Of a stretch of DNA of 64,000 bases, positions 25,361 through 33,313 are shown piece after piece. Under the pieces are notes generated by a model. It saw nothing but the letters and a program-made list of their open reading frames with translations, did no database searches and had not been told where the DNA came from. Both the position numbers and the translations under genes were made by a program. The DNA comes from Rhodanobacter sp. DHB23 (GTDB lineage: Bacteria > Pseudomonadota > Gammaproteobacteria > Xanthomonadales > Rhodanobacteraceae), in assembly GCF_014842975.1 (NCBI RefSeq), contig NZ_JACYXK010000015.1, positions 1-64,000 of the forward strand, read 5' to 3'. Position 1 is the stretch's first letter; the number at the start of each line of letters is the position of its first letter.

Positions 25361-27207
25361 CGGGCCACCTCGTTGCGTTCCAGGGTGCGCAGCACGGTCT
25401 CGGTGAAGGAGTTCACCGAGACGTGCCGCGCGAAGAAGTGCTGCATCACCGTGCCGAGCAGGAAGGCGCCGGTGCCTTCGAAGGCGCCGTCGTCGCAGGT
25501 CAGCGTGATCTCCAGCCCGCGGCCGAAGCTGATCGGCCCCGGCACCGGTATGCGCCGCACCACCGGCTGCGCCGCCACGGCCTTGACGCCCTCGATCTGC
25601 CGGCGCGCGCCTGCGTCGAACTCGTCGCAGTACAGCGTGAGCATTTCGCGCAGCGCGGCTGCGCCGTCCTCGCCGCTGTCGCCCAGCAGGGAGACGTAGT
25701 TGAGCTGCAGGTGGCTGATCAGCCGCCATGCGGTTTCGCCGCTGGCGACCGGTGCGCGCGGCTTGGTGGGGCCGGCCACGCAGCGGATCGAGGTCACCGG
25801 CGCGCCGGTGTCCAGCGTGAAATCGGTGTGCGACTTGCCCACCGGCATCTGCAGCGGCAGGTCGCGGTTGGTGCACAGCAGGCGCATGCCCAGCTGGCGC
25901 AGTTGCGAGCCGTACGGCGCATCGTTGGCATCGACCAGCGCGATGAACACCTCGTTGCCCACGTAGCTGGAGCGCGCGCCGTGCAGGCGCTGGCGCGCGG
26001 ACAGCAGGCGCGGTTCGCGCCGGGTGGTGTAGAACGCCGCCGTGCGGCTGTGCCAGGTGCGCTCGTCGCTGCCGTAGAACGGCTGGAAGCGCTGCTCCGG
26101 CTCCTGGCTGTCGCCGAACCCCTCGACCTCGGAAACACTGTGGATCTCGAAATCCATCGGCCGGGTGCGGTCGGCGAGCACGTGGTACTCGGCCTTGCCC
26201 TGCTGCAGGTGGATGCGGTCGGCCCGGCGCGGGAACAGGTTGATCGCCGGCGTGCAGAACAGCCGGAAGTTGCTCGCATCCACCGCGTTGTGCAGCCGGC
26301 TCACGCCGCGCTCGAACAGCGCGACGATCTCGAACTCGCACGCCTGCGAGCGCGCCAGCGCCGGGCGCAGCCCGGTGAACACCGCGAACAGGAAACGCTC
26401 GGGACAGGCGAAGTATTCCTGCAGCAGGCGATAGCCGCTGAACGAGCGATCCGTGTAGGGCAGCAGGGCCTCGTCGTTGGCGAACCCCTTGTCGCGGATG
26501 CAGTCCGCGCCGAGGAACTCGCTGACCAGTCCGCCCGCGCCCTGAGTGCGCACCAGGAAGCCCACCGCGTTGCCCAGCAATTGCTCGTACAGGCGCTTGG
26601 GCAACTCGTCGGTGCCGGCGATGAACAGCGGCAACTCGTCCAGTGCCAGCATGTTCGCCTGCGCGCCCGCGGTAACGGTGAATTTCAGGCGCAGGCCGGC
26701 GCGCACGACACGGTCCGGCGGCAGCGACACCCCGGCGGCGGCCAGCGCGGCCGGCGTTTCGAAGTACTTGGCCTCGGACAGCTCCAGCGGCCACAGCGTC
26801 ACGTCGTGCGCGGTCCGGTACTCGCAGGCGGTGCGCTCGTCGTGGCCGGTGAGCCCGCGCAAGGCGGTTTGCCGCGCCACCACCGGGCCGGCGGCCAGTG
26901 CGCTTTCCTTGGTGTCCGGGTTCAACTGCACCACCGCCATCGAAGGTACCGGCGCGAGGTAATGCGGGTAGATCATCTCCAGCAGGTGCTGGGTGAACAC
27001 CGGATACTGCGCATCGAGCTTGAGCTGGATGCGCGCGGCGAGGAAGGCGAAGCCTTCCAGCAGGCGTTCCACGTAGGGGTCGGCGCATTCGAAGCCTTCC
27101 AGGCCGAGCCGGCCGGCGATCTTCGGGTATTCGCGCGCGAACTCGCCGCCCATCTCGCGGACGTGCTGCAACTCGCGGTTGTAATAGCGGAGCAGGCGCG
27201 GGTCCAT
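25324..27207 (-). CDS. tssF: T6SS baseplate protein TssF
   Basis: 627-residue TssF, the largest wedge subunit. The N-terminus MDPRLLRYYNRELQHVREMG and PKIAGRLGL with DPYVERLLEGFAFLAARI are the family hallmarks, and the length is normal. The open frame extends past the ATG into the repeat-bearing intergenic region, but ATG 27207 gives the conserved start. It overlaps tssG at its 3' end. The 365-nt gap from tssE is unusually long for this operon. Confidence 0.95.
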   Translation of the reverse strand: MDPRLLRYYNRELQHVREMGGEFAREYPKIAGRLGLEGFECADPYVERLLEGFAFLAARIQLKLDAQYPVFTQHLLEMIYPHYLAPVPSMAVVQLNPDTKESALAAGPVVARQTALRGLTGHDERTACEYRTAHDVTLWPLELSEAKYFETPAALAAAGVSLPPDRVVRAGLRLKFTVTAGAQANMLALDELPLFIAGTDELPKRLYEQLLGNAVGFLVRTQGAGGLVSEFLGADCIRDKGFANDEALLPYTDRSFSGYRLLQEYFACPERFLFAVFTGLRPALARSQACEFEIVALFERGVSRLHNAVDASNFRLFCTPAINLFPRRADRIHLQQGKAEYHVLADRTRPMDFEIHSVSEVEGFGDSQEPEQRFQPFYGSDERTWHSRTAAFYTTRREPRLLSARQRLHGARSSYVGNEVFIALVDANDAPYGSQLRQLGMRLLCTNRDLPLQMPVGKSHTDFTLDTGAPVTSIRCVAGPTKPRAPVASGETAWRLISHLQLNYVSLLGDSGEDGAAALREMLTLYCDEFDAGARRQIEGVKAVAAQPVVRRIPVPGPISFGRGLEITLTCDDGAFEGTGAFLLGTVMQHFFARHVSVNSFTETVLRTLERNEVARWPARLGKRQIL

Positions 27208-27572
27208 GCTAGGGCCCGCCCATGATTCCCGGGCGCCCCGCGCCGGGATCCGTCTGCATGCGTGCCAGGAAGAAACGAGGGCCCGCGGGAAGAGTCGCTG
27301 GATGGACGCGGCGCTGAAGGGCTGGGAGTGGAGGTCCGGCCACGGCCGCGTGGCGACGCCGGGATGCAGGCAGACCAGCCCGGCCCGCACGCGAGGGGAG
27401 TCCCTGGATGGACCCGGCCTCGCGGAGCGGGCAAAAGTTGCCATCGAGTGGCCGCCACGCGGCAGCGCGCGACCCGGCCTGACGCCCAATCAGGCCGGCG
27501 CCACGCACTACCACCTGGCGGCCACTCGATGACAACGCGGGATGCTTGCGGGTCATGGGCAGGCTCCCGCTC
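27208..27572. repeat. tssE-tssF intergenic region with long inverted repeat
   Basis: A 365-bp stretch with no supported gene. It contains a 21-nt inverted repeat with 20 of 21 matches: 27437-27457 and 27516-27536, each carrying CATCGAGTGGCCGCCA or its complement. The 58-nt spacer holds a smaller hairpin (GGCCTGA and TCAGGCC around 27477-27495). The direct repeat GACCCGGCCT occurs at 27411 and 27471. In tssE-to-tssF mRNA this would be a nested stem-loop. An open frame of 115 codons spans the gap but looks like translated non-coding DNA. Confidence 0.7.
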
Positions 27573-28076
27573 TCAACCGAAGCTCTCGGACACGTTGAAG
27601 CGGCCCGTCTCCAGATCCACCGCGGTCTTGAGGTAGAGGTTCAGCGGAATCGGCTGCGCCCACATTTCCGAGGCGATGTTGAACACCAGCGACCGGCGGT
27701 CCATGCGCTTGTCGTCCAGTTGCACGGTGACGTTCAGCGTGCCGGGCGTCAGCCGCGGCTCGAAGGCGAGGATGGCGTCGCGCACCTGGCGCTGCAGCGC
27801 GTCGGCCTTGATGCCGGACAGCGCCGCCCCCGTGAGGTCGGGAATGCCGAAGTTGAGCACGGAGGTCGCCACTTCCGGGTAGTCCGCCAGTTCGGCGTCC
27901 GCGCGCAGGTTCACGCAGTTGAGCAGCCAGGACATGTCGCGCGCCACGCAGTCGCGCAGGCGCGTGGCCGAGATCACGCGCTTCTCGCGGCTCTCGTCGG
28001 CCTTGCCCGGTTCGTCGTCGGTGAGGCGGTCGAGCAGCGACGGCTGCAGGCGTTCCTGCGTGGTGAGCTCGGCCAT
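27573..28076 (-). CDS. tssE: T6SS baseplate protein TssE (gp25-like)
   Basis: 167-residue gp25/lysozyme-like wedge protein that starts sheath polymerisation. Visible family features are QPSLLDRLTDDEP near the start, RDCVARDMSWLLNCVNLRA, then VLNFGIPDLTG and a C-terminal MWAQPIPLNLYLKTAVDLE. Start at ATG 28076 (MAELTTQERLQ). It lies 4 nt downstream of tagJ and is followed by the repeat-bearing gap before tssF. Confidence 0.95.
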   Translation of the reverse strand: MAELTTQERLQPSLLDRLTDDEPGKADESREKRVISATRLRDCVARDMSWLLNCVNLRADAELADYPEVATSVLNFGIPDLTGAALSGIKADALQRQVRDAILAFEPRLTPGTLNVTVQLDDKRMDRRSLVFNIASEMWAQPIPLNLYLKTAVDLETGRFNVSESFG

Positions 28077-28080
28077 GGTT

Positions 28081-28872
28081 TCAGGCCGCGTTGAAGGTGA
28101 TGCTGCGGATGTCCAACAGCGGGTAATCGCCCGCGTCGGTGGCCAGCATGCGCTGGCCGGAGCCGGCGAAGCATTCGTCGCCGAGGTCGACCCAGTCGGT
28201 GCGGCGCGCCAGCACCAGTTCGCTGTCCTGCATGCGCTCGGTGCCGGGGTAACGGCTGGGCACGAAGCCCACCGCCTGCCCGCCATTGCTCCACGTCACC
28301 TGCACCGGCGCCCATACCTTGTCGCGCAGGTCGGCGGGCGCGTCGAATTCCAGCTTCCTGATCCGCGTGAACGGCACCCAGGCATAGCCGCCGTTGACGA
28401 TCATTTCCAGGCAAGGCCCGAAGCGCGAGTCGGCATCGGCGATCCATTCGAACGGCGTGCCGTCGATCTCGCCGCCCACCGCGTCGGCCTGCTCGAAGGC
28501 CTGTTCGCGCAGGGGCTGCGCCTGCACGTGCCGGCCTTCCGCCTGCAGCTTCAGCGATTGCAACAGCAGCGCCAGCCATTGCGCCGGCTCGCCGATCACC
28601 ATGGGCGAACGCGCACCGGCCATCACCTGCTGGCGATCCAGCTCGCCGGCCAGGGCGCGCCCATAGGCCTCCACCATCAGCATGTTGAGCGGGTCGAGCT
28701 CGCCACTCACCTTCAACTGGTTCTGCGCCCGCTCCCACTGGCCCAGCAGGGCCAGCAACTGGAACAGGAACACCCGCGCCTTGGCGTCTGCGGGGTTGCC
28801 GCGCACCTGCGCGGTCAAGCCCTGCAGCGCCTCGTCCAACCGACCTTCTTTGAGCAAGTTTTCCGCAGCCAT
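28081..28872 (-). CDS. tagJ: T6SS accessory protein TagJ (ImpE family)
   Basis: 263-residue ImpE/TagJ protein. In other systems TagJ binds the TssB N-terminus and can help ClpV engage the sheath. The N-terminal half is TPR-like (AENLLKEGRLDEALQGL, then NPADAKARVFLFQLLALLG). The C-terminal half has GTPFEWIADADSRFGPCLE and VPSRYPGTERMQDSELVLAR, characteristic of the family. ATG 28872 is preferred to a GTG two codons upstream because a GGAAA ribosome site sits at better spacing. It is placed between hcp and tssE. Confidence 0.92.
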   Translation of the reverse strand: MAAENLLKEGRLDEALQGLTAQVRGNPADAKARVFLFQLLALLGQWERAQNQLKVSGELDPLNMLMVEAYGRALAGELDRQQVMAGARSPMVIGEPAQWLALLLQSLKLQAEGRHVQAQPLREQAFEQADAVGGEIDGTPFEWIADADSRFGPCLEMIVNGGYAWVPFTRIRKLEFDAPADLRDKVWAPVQVTWSNGGQAVGFVPSRYPGTERMQDSELVLARRTDWVDLGDECFAGSGQRMLATDAGDYPLLDIRSITFNAA

Positions 28873-28932
28873 GTCCACTTTCCGTGCTTGAGGGGTCGGC
28901 CAAACGAGGCGACTGCAAGTAGCCGGTCAGGC

Positions 28933-29436
28933 TCAGGCGCTGGCCACCTGCTGGATGTCGAAGGTGAAGTCCTTGGTGCCGCCGTCCTTGCCGCCCTTGT
29001 CGTCCTGCGGCTGGAACGAGTACTTGAACTTGCCGAAGTGCAGGGTGATGTTCTCGGTGAGCTTGTCCTCGCCACCGCTGCCGCCGGTGGACACCGAGGT
29101 GATCAACACGCCTTCGCTCAGCTCGATGGTGAGGAAGTCGGTCTGCTCGCCGGTGGCATTGGTGACGTACAGCCAGGCCTGATCGATGCGGCCGCCGGTG
29201 CAGCAGGCGTTGAGCAGCGCATTGGAGCAGCCGTCCACGTACTTGGTGACGGAAATGTCCTGCACGTGCGCCTTGCCGCCGCTGGCCGAACCCGCGCCGC
29301 TGTGCAGGTCGCCGGTGTTGCTGACGCCCCACGACCACGCCAGGATCGGCACCTCGCCCTTGTGCTTCTTGTGGTTGGACGCGCCCTCGATCTTGACCTT
29401 GCCCGAGCCGAACTTGATGTGCATGTCGAATGCCAT
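28933..29436 (-). CDS. hcp: T6SS inner-tube protein Hcp (TssD)
   Basis: 167-residue Hcp, which stacks as hexameric rings to form the expelled tube and is also a chaperone for small effectors. The start MAFDMHIKFGSGKVKIEG, then HKGEVPILAWSWGVSN and VQDISVTKYVDGCSNALL are typical. A strong ribosome site (GGAGAAGG) lies just upstream, consistent with the high abundance Hcp needs. It is separated from tssC by 202 nt, with an imperfect hairpin at 29556-29575, more room than between neighbouring genes. Confidence 0.96.
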   Translation of the reverse strand: MAFDMHIKFGSGKVKIEGASNHKKHKGEVPILAWSWGVSNTGDLHSGAGSASGGKAHVQDISVTKYVDGCSNALLNACCTGGRIDQAWLYVTNATGEQTDFLTIELSEGVLITSVSTGGSGGEDKLTENITLHFGKFKYSFQPQDDKGGKDGGTKDFTFDIQQVASA

Positions 29437-29638
29437 GAACCTTCTCCTCGATCGCCTGTTGATGAATTGATCCGCCCGGCCGGGTCGTCCCCGCCGGTTG
29501 CCACACGTCCGTCGCCGCCTTCATCGCGATGTCGCGCAGACGATGCCCGGTGTTTGCCGATGCCGCGGCACCGGCCTTTCCTCTCCCGAATCCGGCGGAC
29601 GCAGCCGCAGGTCGCGGCCACGCCCCTGCCGGGACAGC

Positions 29639-31132
29639 TCAGGCCTTGGCCGCCGAAGGCAGCCGCGACACCAGCCGCAACGACACCGTGAGGCCTTCCA
29701 GCTGGTAGTGCGGCTTGAGGAAGAACTTCGAGGTGTAGTACCCCGGTGCGCCTTCCACCTCCTCCACCACCACCTCCGCCGCTGACAGCGGCTTGCGCGC
29801 CTTGGTCTCCTCGCTGGAGTTGGTCGGGTCGCCGTCGACGTACTGCATGACCCAGTTGGTCAGCCAGTTCTGCATCGACTCGCGGCTGGAGAACGAACCG
29901 ATCTTGTCGCGCACGATGCACTTCAGGTAATGCGCGAAGCGGCAGCAGGCGAACATGTACGGCAGGCGGCAGCTCAGCGCGGCGTTGGCGGTGGCATCCG
30001 GGTCGTCGTATTCCTCCGGCTTGGCCAGCGACTGCGCGCTGATGAAGGCGGCCATGTCCGAGTTCTTGCGGTGCACCAGCGGCATCATGCCCATCTTGTC
30101 CAGCTCGGCCGAGCGGCGGTCGGTGATGGCGATCTCGGTCGGGCACTTCATGTCCACGCCGCCGTCGTCGCTGGGGAAGGTATGCACCGGCAGGCCTTCC
30201 ACCGCGCCGCCCGACTCGATGCCGCGGATGCGCGAACACCAGCCGTATTCCTTGAACGAGCGGTTGATGTTCACCGCCATCGCGTAGGCGGCGTTCTGCC
30301 AGGTGTACTTGGACGAGTCGGCGCCCGAGGTGTCCTCCTCGAAATCGAATTCCTCCACCGGGTCGGTCGCGACGCCGTAAGGCAGGCGCGCCAGCGTGCG
30401 CGGCATGGCCAGACCGAGGTACTTGGCGTCGTCCGACTCGCGCAGCGAGCGCCACGAGGCGTACTCGGGCGTGGAGAAGATCTTGGCGAGGTCGCGCGGG
30501 TTCGCCAGCTCGCTCCAGCTGTCCATGCCCATCAGGGTGTGGTTGGCCGCGGCGATGAAGGGCGCGTGCGCGGCCGCCGCCACCTGCGCGATGCCGCCCA
30601 GCAGCTCCACGTCCGGCGGGCTGTGGTCGAAGTAGTAGTCGCCGATCAGGCAGCCGTAGGGTTCGCCGCCGAGCTGGCCGTACTCTTCCTCGTACATCTT
30701 CTTGAAGATCGGGCTCTGGTCCCACGCCGTGCCCTTGTAGCGCTTCAGCGTCTTGCCCAGCTCCTTCTTGGAGATGTTCATCACGCGGATCTTCAGCTGC
30801 TGATCCGTCTCGGTGTTGTTGACCAGGTAGTGCAGGCCGCGCCAGGCGCTTTCCAGCTTCTGGAAGTCCGCATGGTGCATGACGAGGTTGAGCTGCTCGC
30901 TGATCTTGCGGTCCAGCTCGGCCACGTAGGCGTTGATGGTCTGGGTGACGTCGTCGGAGACGATGTCGGCCTTGTTCAGCACCTGCTCGGCGAGCGTGCG
31001 GACGGCCGACTCCACCTCTTCCTTGGCGCGGTCGCTCTTGGGCTTGAACTCCTTGCTGAGCAGCGCGGCGAAATCGTCGGGTACCAGGGTCTGGACTTCG
31101 CCGCCCTGTTCGGCCAGTTTCTCGGTTGCCAT
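29639..31132 (-). CDS. tssC: T6SS contractile-sheath large subunit TssC
   Basis: 497-residue sheath protein that intertwines with TssB. Family motifs include LESAWRGLHYLV, FDHSPPDVELLGGIAQVAAA, HAPFIAAANHTLMGM, SLRESDDAKYLGLAMPR and a C-terminal GAPGYYTSKFFLKPHYQLEG. Length is normal. It lies 3 nt after tssB, which is the usual pairing. The ATG gives MATEKLAEQGG. Confidence 0.97.
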   Translation of the reverse strand: MATEKLAEQGGEVQTLVPDDFAALLSKEFKPKSDRAKEEVESAVRTLAEQVLNKADIVSDDVTQTINAYVAELDRKISEQLNLVMHHADFQKLESAWRGLHYLVNNTETDQQLKIRVMNISKKELGKTLKRYKGTAWDQSPIFKKMYEEEYGQLGGEPYGCLIGDYYFDHSPPDVELLGGIAQVAAAAHAPFIAAANHTLMGMDSWSELANPRDLAKIFSTPEYASWRSLRESDDAKYLGLAMPRTLARLPYGVATDPVEEFDFEEDTSGADSSKYTWQNAAYAMAVNINRSFKEYGWCSRIRGIESGGAVEGLPVHTFPSDDGGVDMKCPTEIAITDRRSAELDKMGMMPLVHRKNSDMAAFISAQSLAKPEEYDDPDATANAALSCRLPYMFACCRFAHYLKCIVRDKIGSFSSRESMQNWLTNWVMQYVDGDPTNSSEETKARKPLSAAEVVVEEVEGAPGYYTSKFFLKPHYQLEGLTVSLRLVSRLPSAAKA

Positions 31133-31135
31133 GGT

Positions 31136-31654
31136 TTATTCCCCGTCCTTGCCGGCGTCGCCGGGCTTGGCTGCAGACACCAGCGACTGCAGCAGCGCCG
31201 GATCGTTGATGGCCTGCGCGATCAGCTTCTCAGCTCCGGCCTTGCCGTCCATGTAGGTGCCGAGGTTGGCGAGCTGGGTCCGCGCCTCCAGCAGCTTGGC
31301 CACCGCACCGACCTTGCGGGCCACGGCGGTGGGCGAGAAGTCGTCCATGCTCTCGAAGGTGATGTCCACGTTGAGGTTGCCCTCGCCGGTGAGCGTGTTC
31401 GGCACGGCGAAGGAGACGCGCGGCTTCATCGACTGCAGGCGGCTGTCGAAGTTGTCCACGTCGATCTCCAGCGCCTTGCGGTCCTCGATGGCCGGCAACT
31501 CCGCGTTGTTCGCGCCGGACAGGTCGGACATCACGCCCATCACGAACGGCACCTGCACCTTCTTCTGCGCACCGTAGACCTCGACGTCGTACTCGATCTG
31601 CACCCGCGGCGCACGGTTGCGCGCGATGAACTTCTGACTGCTCTGCTTGGCCAT
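31136..31654 (-). CDS. tssB: T6SS contractile-sheath small subunit TssB
   Basis: 172-residue TssB, the ClpV-binding sheath subunit. It starts MAKQSSQKFIARNRAPRVQI, then YDVEVYGAQKKVQVPFVMGV and LPAIEDRKALEIDVDNFDSR, all characteristic. This is the first T6SS gene on the minus strand, so the main promoter should lie upstream, between it and the divergent dehydrogenase. A perfect 19-bp hairpin sits 72-114 nt upstream of the start. ATG 31654 is chosen; longer frames upstream run through the hairpin. Confidence 0.97.
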   Translation of the reverse strand: MAKQSSQKFIARNRAPRVQIEYDVEVYGAQKKVQVPFVMGVMSDLSGANNAELPAIEDRKALEIDVDNFDSRLQSMKPRVSFAVPNTLTGEGNLNVDITFESMDDFSPTAVARKVGAVAKLLEARTQLANLGTYMDGKAGAEKLIAQAINDPALLQSLVSAAKPGDAGKDGE

Positions 31655-32088
31655 GCGTAGTCTCCCGGGACGTAGGTACTGCCTGGATGCGAGGTATCGG
31701 CTTTCCCTGCACGCGGTTGCCGCGGGAACCCGGGGGCGCGCGATGACCTCGCGCGCCCCCGGGTTCCGGTCGAGCCTGGCCCCCTGCGCGACGAAACGAC
31801 GCCGCCGGGAATTCCCCTCACTGTCCAATGCGCAACCAACCCTGAAAGGCGTTCATGCCGGCCAGAATCATTCATCTTTCATTCATGATTGACGGGAGAC
31901 CGGAAACCCGACGTGCTGCGTCGCGGCACGGCCCGCGCGGACCGGCGTACTAGAATGTCCGACTTGGTTCGTCGTCCCGACCCGCTCGGGGTGGCGTGGC
32001 CGCGTCGTTGCAGTCCCCCTGGCGGCCATCGCGAGATGCCGCCATTCCTGGATGCCCCCGGGCACCTTTCCACGGAGTCGCCGTACCA
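31655..32088. promoter_or_regulatory. Divergent promoter region between tssB and the leucine dehydrogenase gene
   Basis: 434 bp without a gene, separating the minus-strand T6SS operon from the plus-strand dehydrogenase. Contents: the perfect hairpin at 31726-31768; the 11-base motif CCAATGCGCAA at 31825-31835, shared with the region upstream of PAAR; and an AT-rich patch at 31864-31890 with two TCATTCAT copies (31868-31875 and 31879-31886) spaced 11 bp. TAGAAT at 31951-31956 could be a -10 box for the plus-strand gene. None of these has been tied to a regulator. Confidence 0.55.
31726..31768 (-). promoter_or_regulatory. Perfect 19-bp GC-rich hairpin in the tssB leader
   Basis: The arm at 31726-31744 (starting GGAACCCGGGGG) is perfectly complementary to 31750-31768, with a 5-nt loop (TGACC). 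No T-run follows on either strand, so it is not a classic terminator. Lying 72 nt upstream of the tssB start, it would form in the 5' leader of the T6SS transcript if the promoter is further upstream. It could act as an attenuator, mRNA-stabilising element or protein-binding palindrome. Confidence 0.7.
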
Positions 32089-33192
32089 ATGATTTTCGAA
32101 ACCATCGCCCACACGGGTCACGAAGAAGTCGTCTTCTGCCACAACAAGGACGCCGGCCTGAAGGCCATCATCGCGATCCACAACACGGTGCTGGGCCCCG
32201 CGCTCGGCGGCCTGCGCATGTGGCCGTACAAGACCGAGCAGGAGGCGGTGAACGACGTGCTGCGCCTGTCGCGCGGCATGACCTTCAAGAACGCCGTGGC
32301 CGGCCTGAACCTGGGCGGCGGCAAGGCGGTGATCATCGGCGACCCCAGCAAGGACAAGTCCGAGGCGCTGTTCCGCGCGTTCGGCCGCTTCGTCAACTCG
32401 CTCAACGGCCGCTACATCACCGCCGAGGACGTCGGCATCGACGTCAACGACATGGAATACGTGTTCCGCGAGACCGAGTACGTCACCGGCGTGCACCAGG
32501 TGCACGGCGGTTCGGGCGACCCCTCGCCGTTCACCGCCTACGGCACGCTGCAGGGCCTGATGGCCGCGCTTAACTTCAAGCACGGCAACGAGGACGTGGG
32601 CAAGTACAGCTTCGCCGTGCAGGGCTGCGGCCACGTCGGCAGCGAGTTCATCAAGCTGCTGCGCGAGCAGGGCGCCAAGGTGTTCGTCACCGACATCAAC
32701 AAGGACGCCGTGCAGCGCTGCGTCGACGAGCTGGGCTGCGAGGCCGTGGGCCTGGACGAGATCTACGACGTGGACGCCGACGTGTACTCGCCGTGCGCGC
32801 TGGGCGGTACCGTCAACGCGCAGACCATCGACCGCATCAAGGCGAAGATCATCTGCGGCGCCGCCAACAACCAGCTGGCCACCGACGAGATCGGCGACGA
32901 GCTGCAGCGCCGCGGCGTGCTGTACGCGCCGGACTACGCGGTCAACGCCGGCGGCGTGATGAACGTGTCGCTGGAGATCGACGGCTACAACCGCGAGCGC
33001 GCGATGCGCATGATGCGCACGATCTACTACAACCTGGGCCGCATCTTCGAGATCAGCAAGACCCAGGGCGTGCCCACCTACAAGGCCGCCGACCGCCTCG
33101 CCGAGGAGCGCATCAACGCGATCGGCAGGATCAAGCTGCCGCACATGGGCAACGGCGGCACCCGCTTCCAGGGTCGCATGCGCGGCCAGTAA
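32089..33192 (+). CDS. Leucine/valine dehydrogenase-type Glu/Leu/Phe/Val dehydrogenase
   Basis: 367-residue NAD-dependent amino-acid dehydrogenase, oxidatively deaminating a branched-chain amino acid to its 2-oxo acid. The substrate-binding GGLRMW motif and catalytic-lysine GLNLGGGKAVI segment are present. The dinucleotide fold has VQGCGHVGSEF (a GxGxxG variant). NNQLA and GGVMNVSLE follow the leucine dehydrogenase subfamily rather than hexameric glutamate dehydrogenases. ATG 32089 gives MIFETIAHTGHEEV, the usual start. Isovaleryl-CoA dehydrogenase, acting further down leucine breakdown, lies 6 kb away but is not cotranscribed. Confidence 0.92.
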   Translation: MIFETIAHTGHEEVVFCHNKDAGLKAIIAIHNTVLGPALGGLRMWPYKTEQEAVNDVLRLSRGMTFKNAVAGLNLGGGKAVIIGDPSKDKSEALFRAFGRFVNSLNGRYITAEDVGIDVNDMEYVFRETEYVTGVHQVHGGSGDPSPFTAYGTLQGLMAALNFKHGNEDVGKYSFAVQGCGHVGSEFIKLLREQGAKVFVTDINKDAVQRCVDELGCEAVGLDEIYDVDADVYSPCALGGTVNAQTIDRIKAKIICGAANNQLATDEIGDELQRRGVLYAPDYAVNAGGVMNVSLEIDGYNRERAMRMMRTIYYNLGRIFEISKTQGVPTYKAADRLAEERINAIGRIKLPHMGNGGTRFQGRMRGQ

Positions 33193-33221
33193 GCCGGCTG
33201 CTCCGCCGCGGGTTCCAGCGA

Positions 33222-33277
33222 ACAGGCCGCCGCAAGGCGGCCTGTCCGTTTCGGGGCGGGTTCAAAATCCCGCCCCG
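33222..33277 (+). terminator. Tandem hairpins after the dehydrogenase gene
   Basis: The first stem-loop has perfect 10-bp arms, ACAGGCCGCC and GGCGGCCTGT (33222-33231 and 33236-33245), with loop GCAA, followed by a short T-run (CCGTTTC). A second has 9-bp arms, CGGGGCGGG and CCCGCCCCG (33252-33260 and 33269-33277). Together they probably end the dehydrogenase transcript before the LolA gene. Confidence 0.7.
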
Positions 33278-33313
33278 TTGCCCGAAACTGCATGGCCGAT
33301 ACGGAGGAAGCGC

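Noticed and set aside
27209-27556. 115-codon minus-strand frame filling the tssE-tssF gap and ending 1 nt before tssF
   Set aside because: Composition (Arg, Ala, Gly, Pro) and the inverted repeat inside it indicate translated non-coding DNA; no ribosome site was evident.
31654-31900. Possible sigma54 promoter upstream of tssB
   Set aside because: Checked GG and GC spacings near 31825-31880; the separations found (6, 7 or 11) do not fit the required 10.
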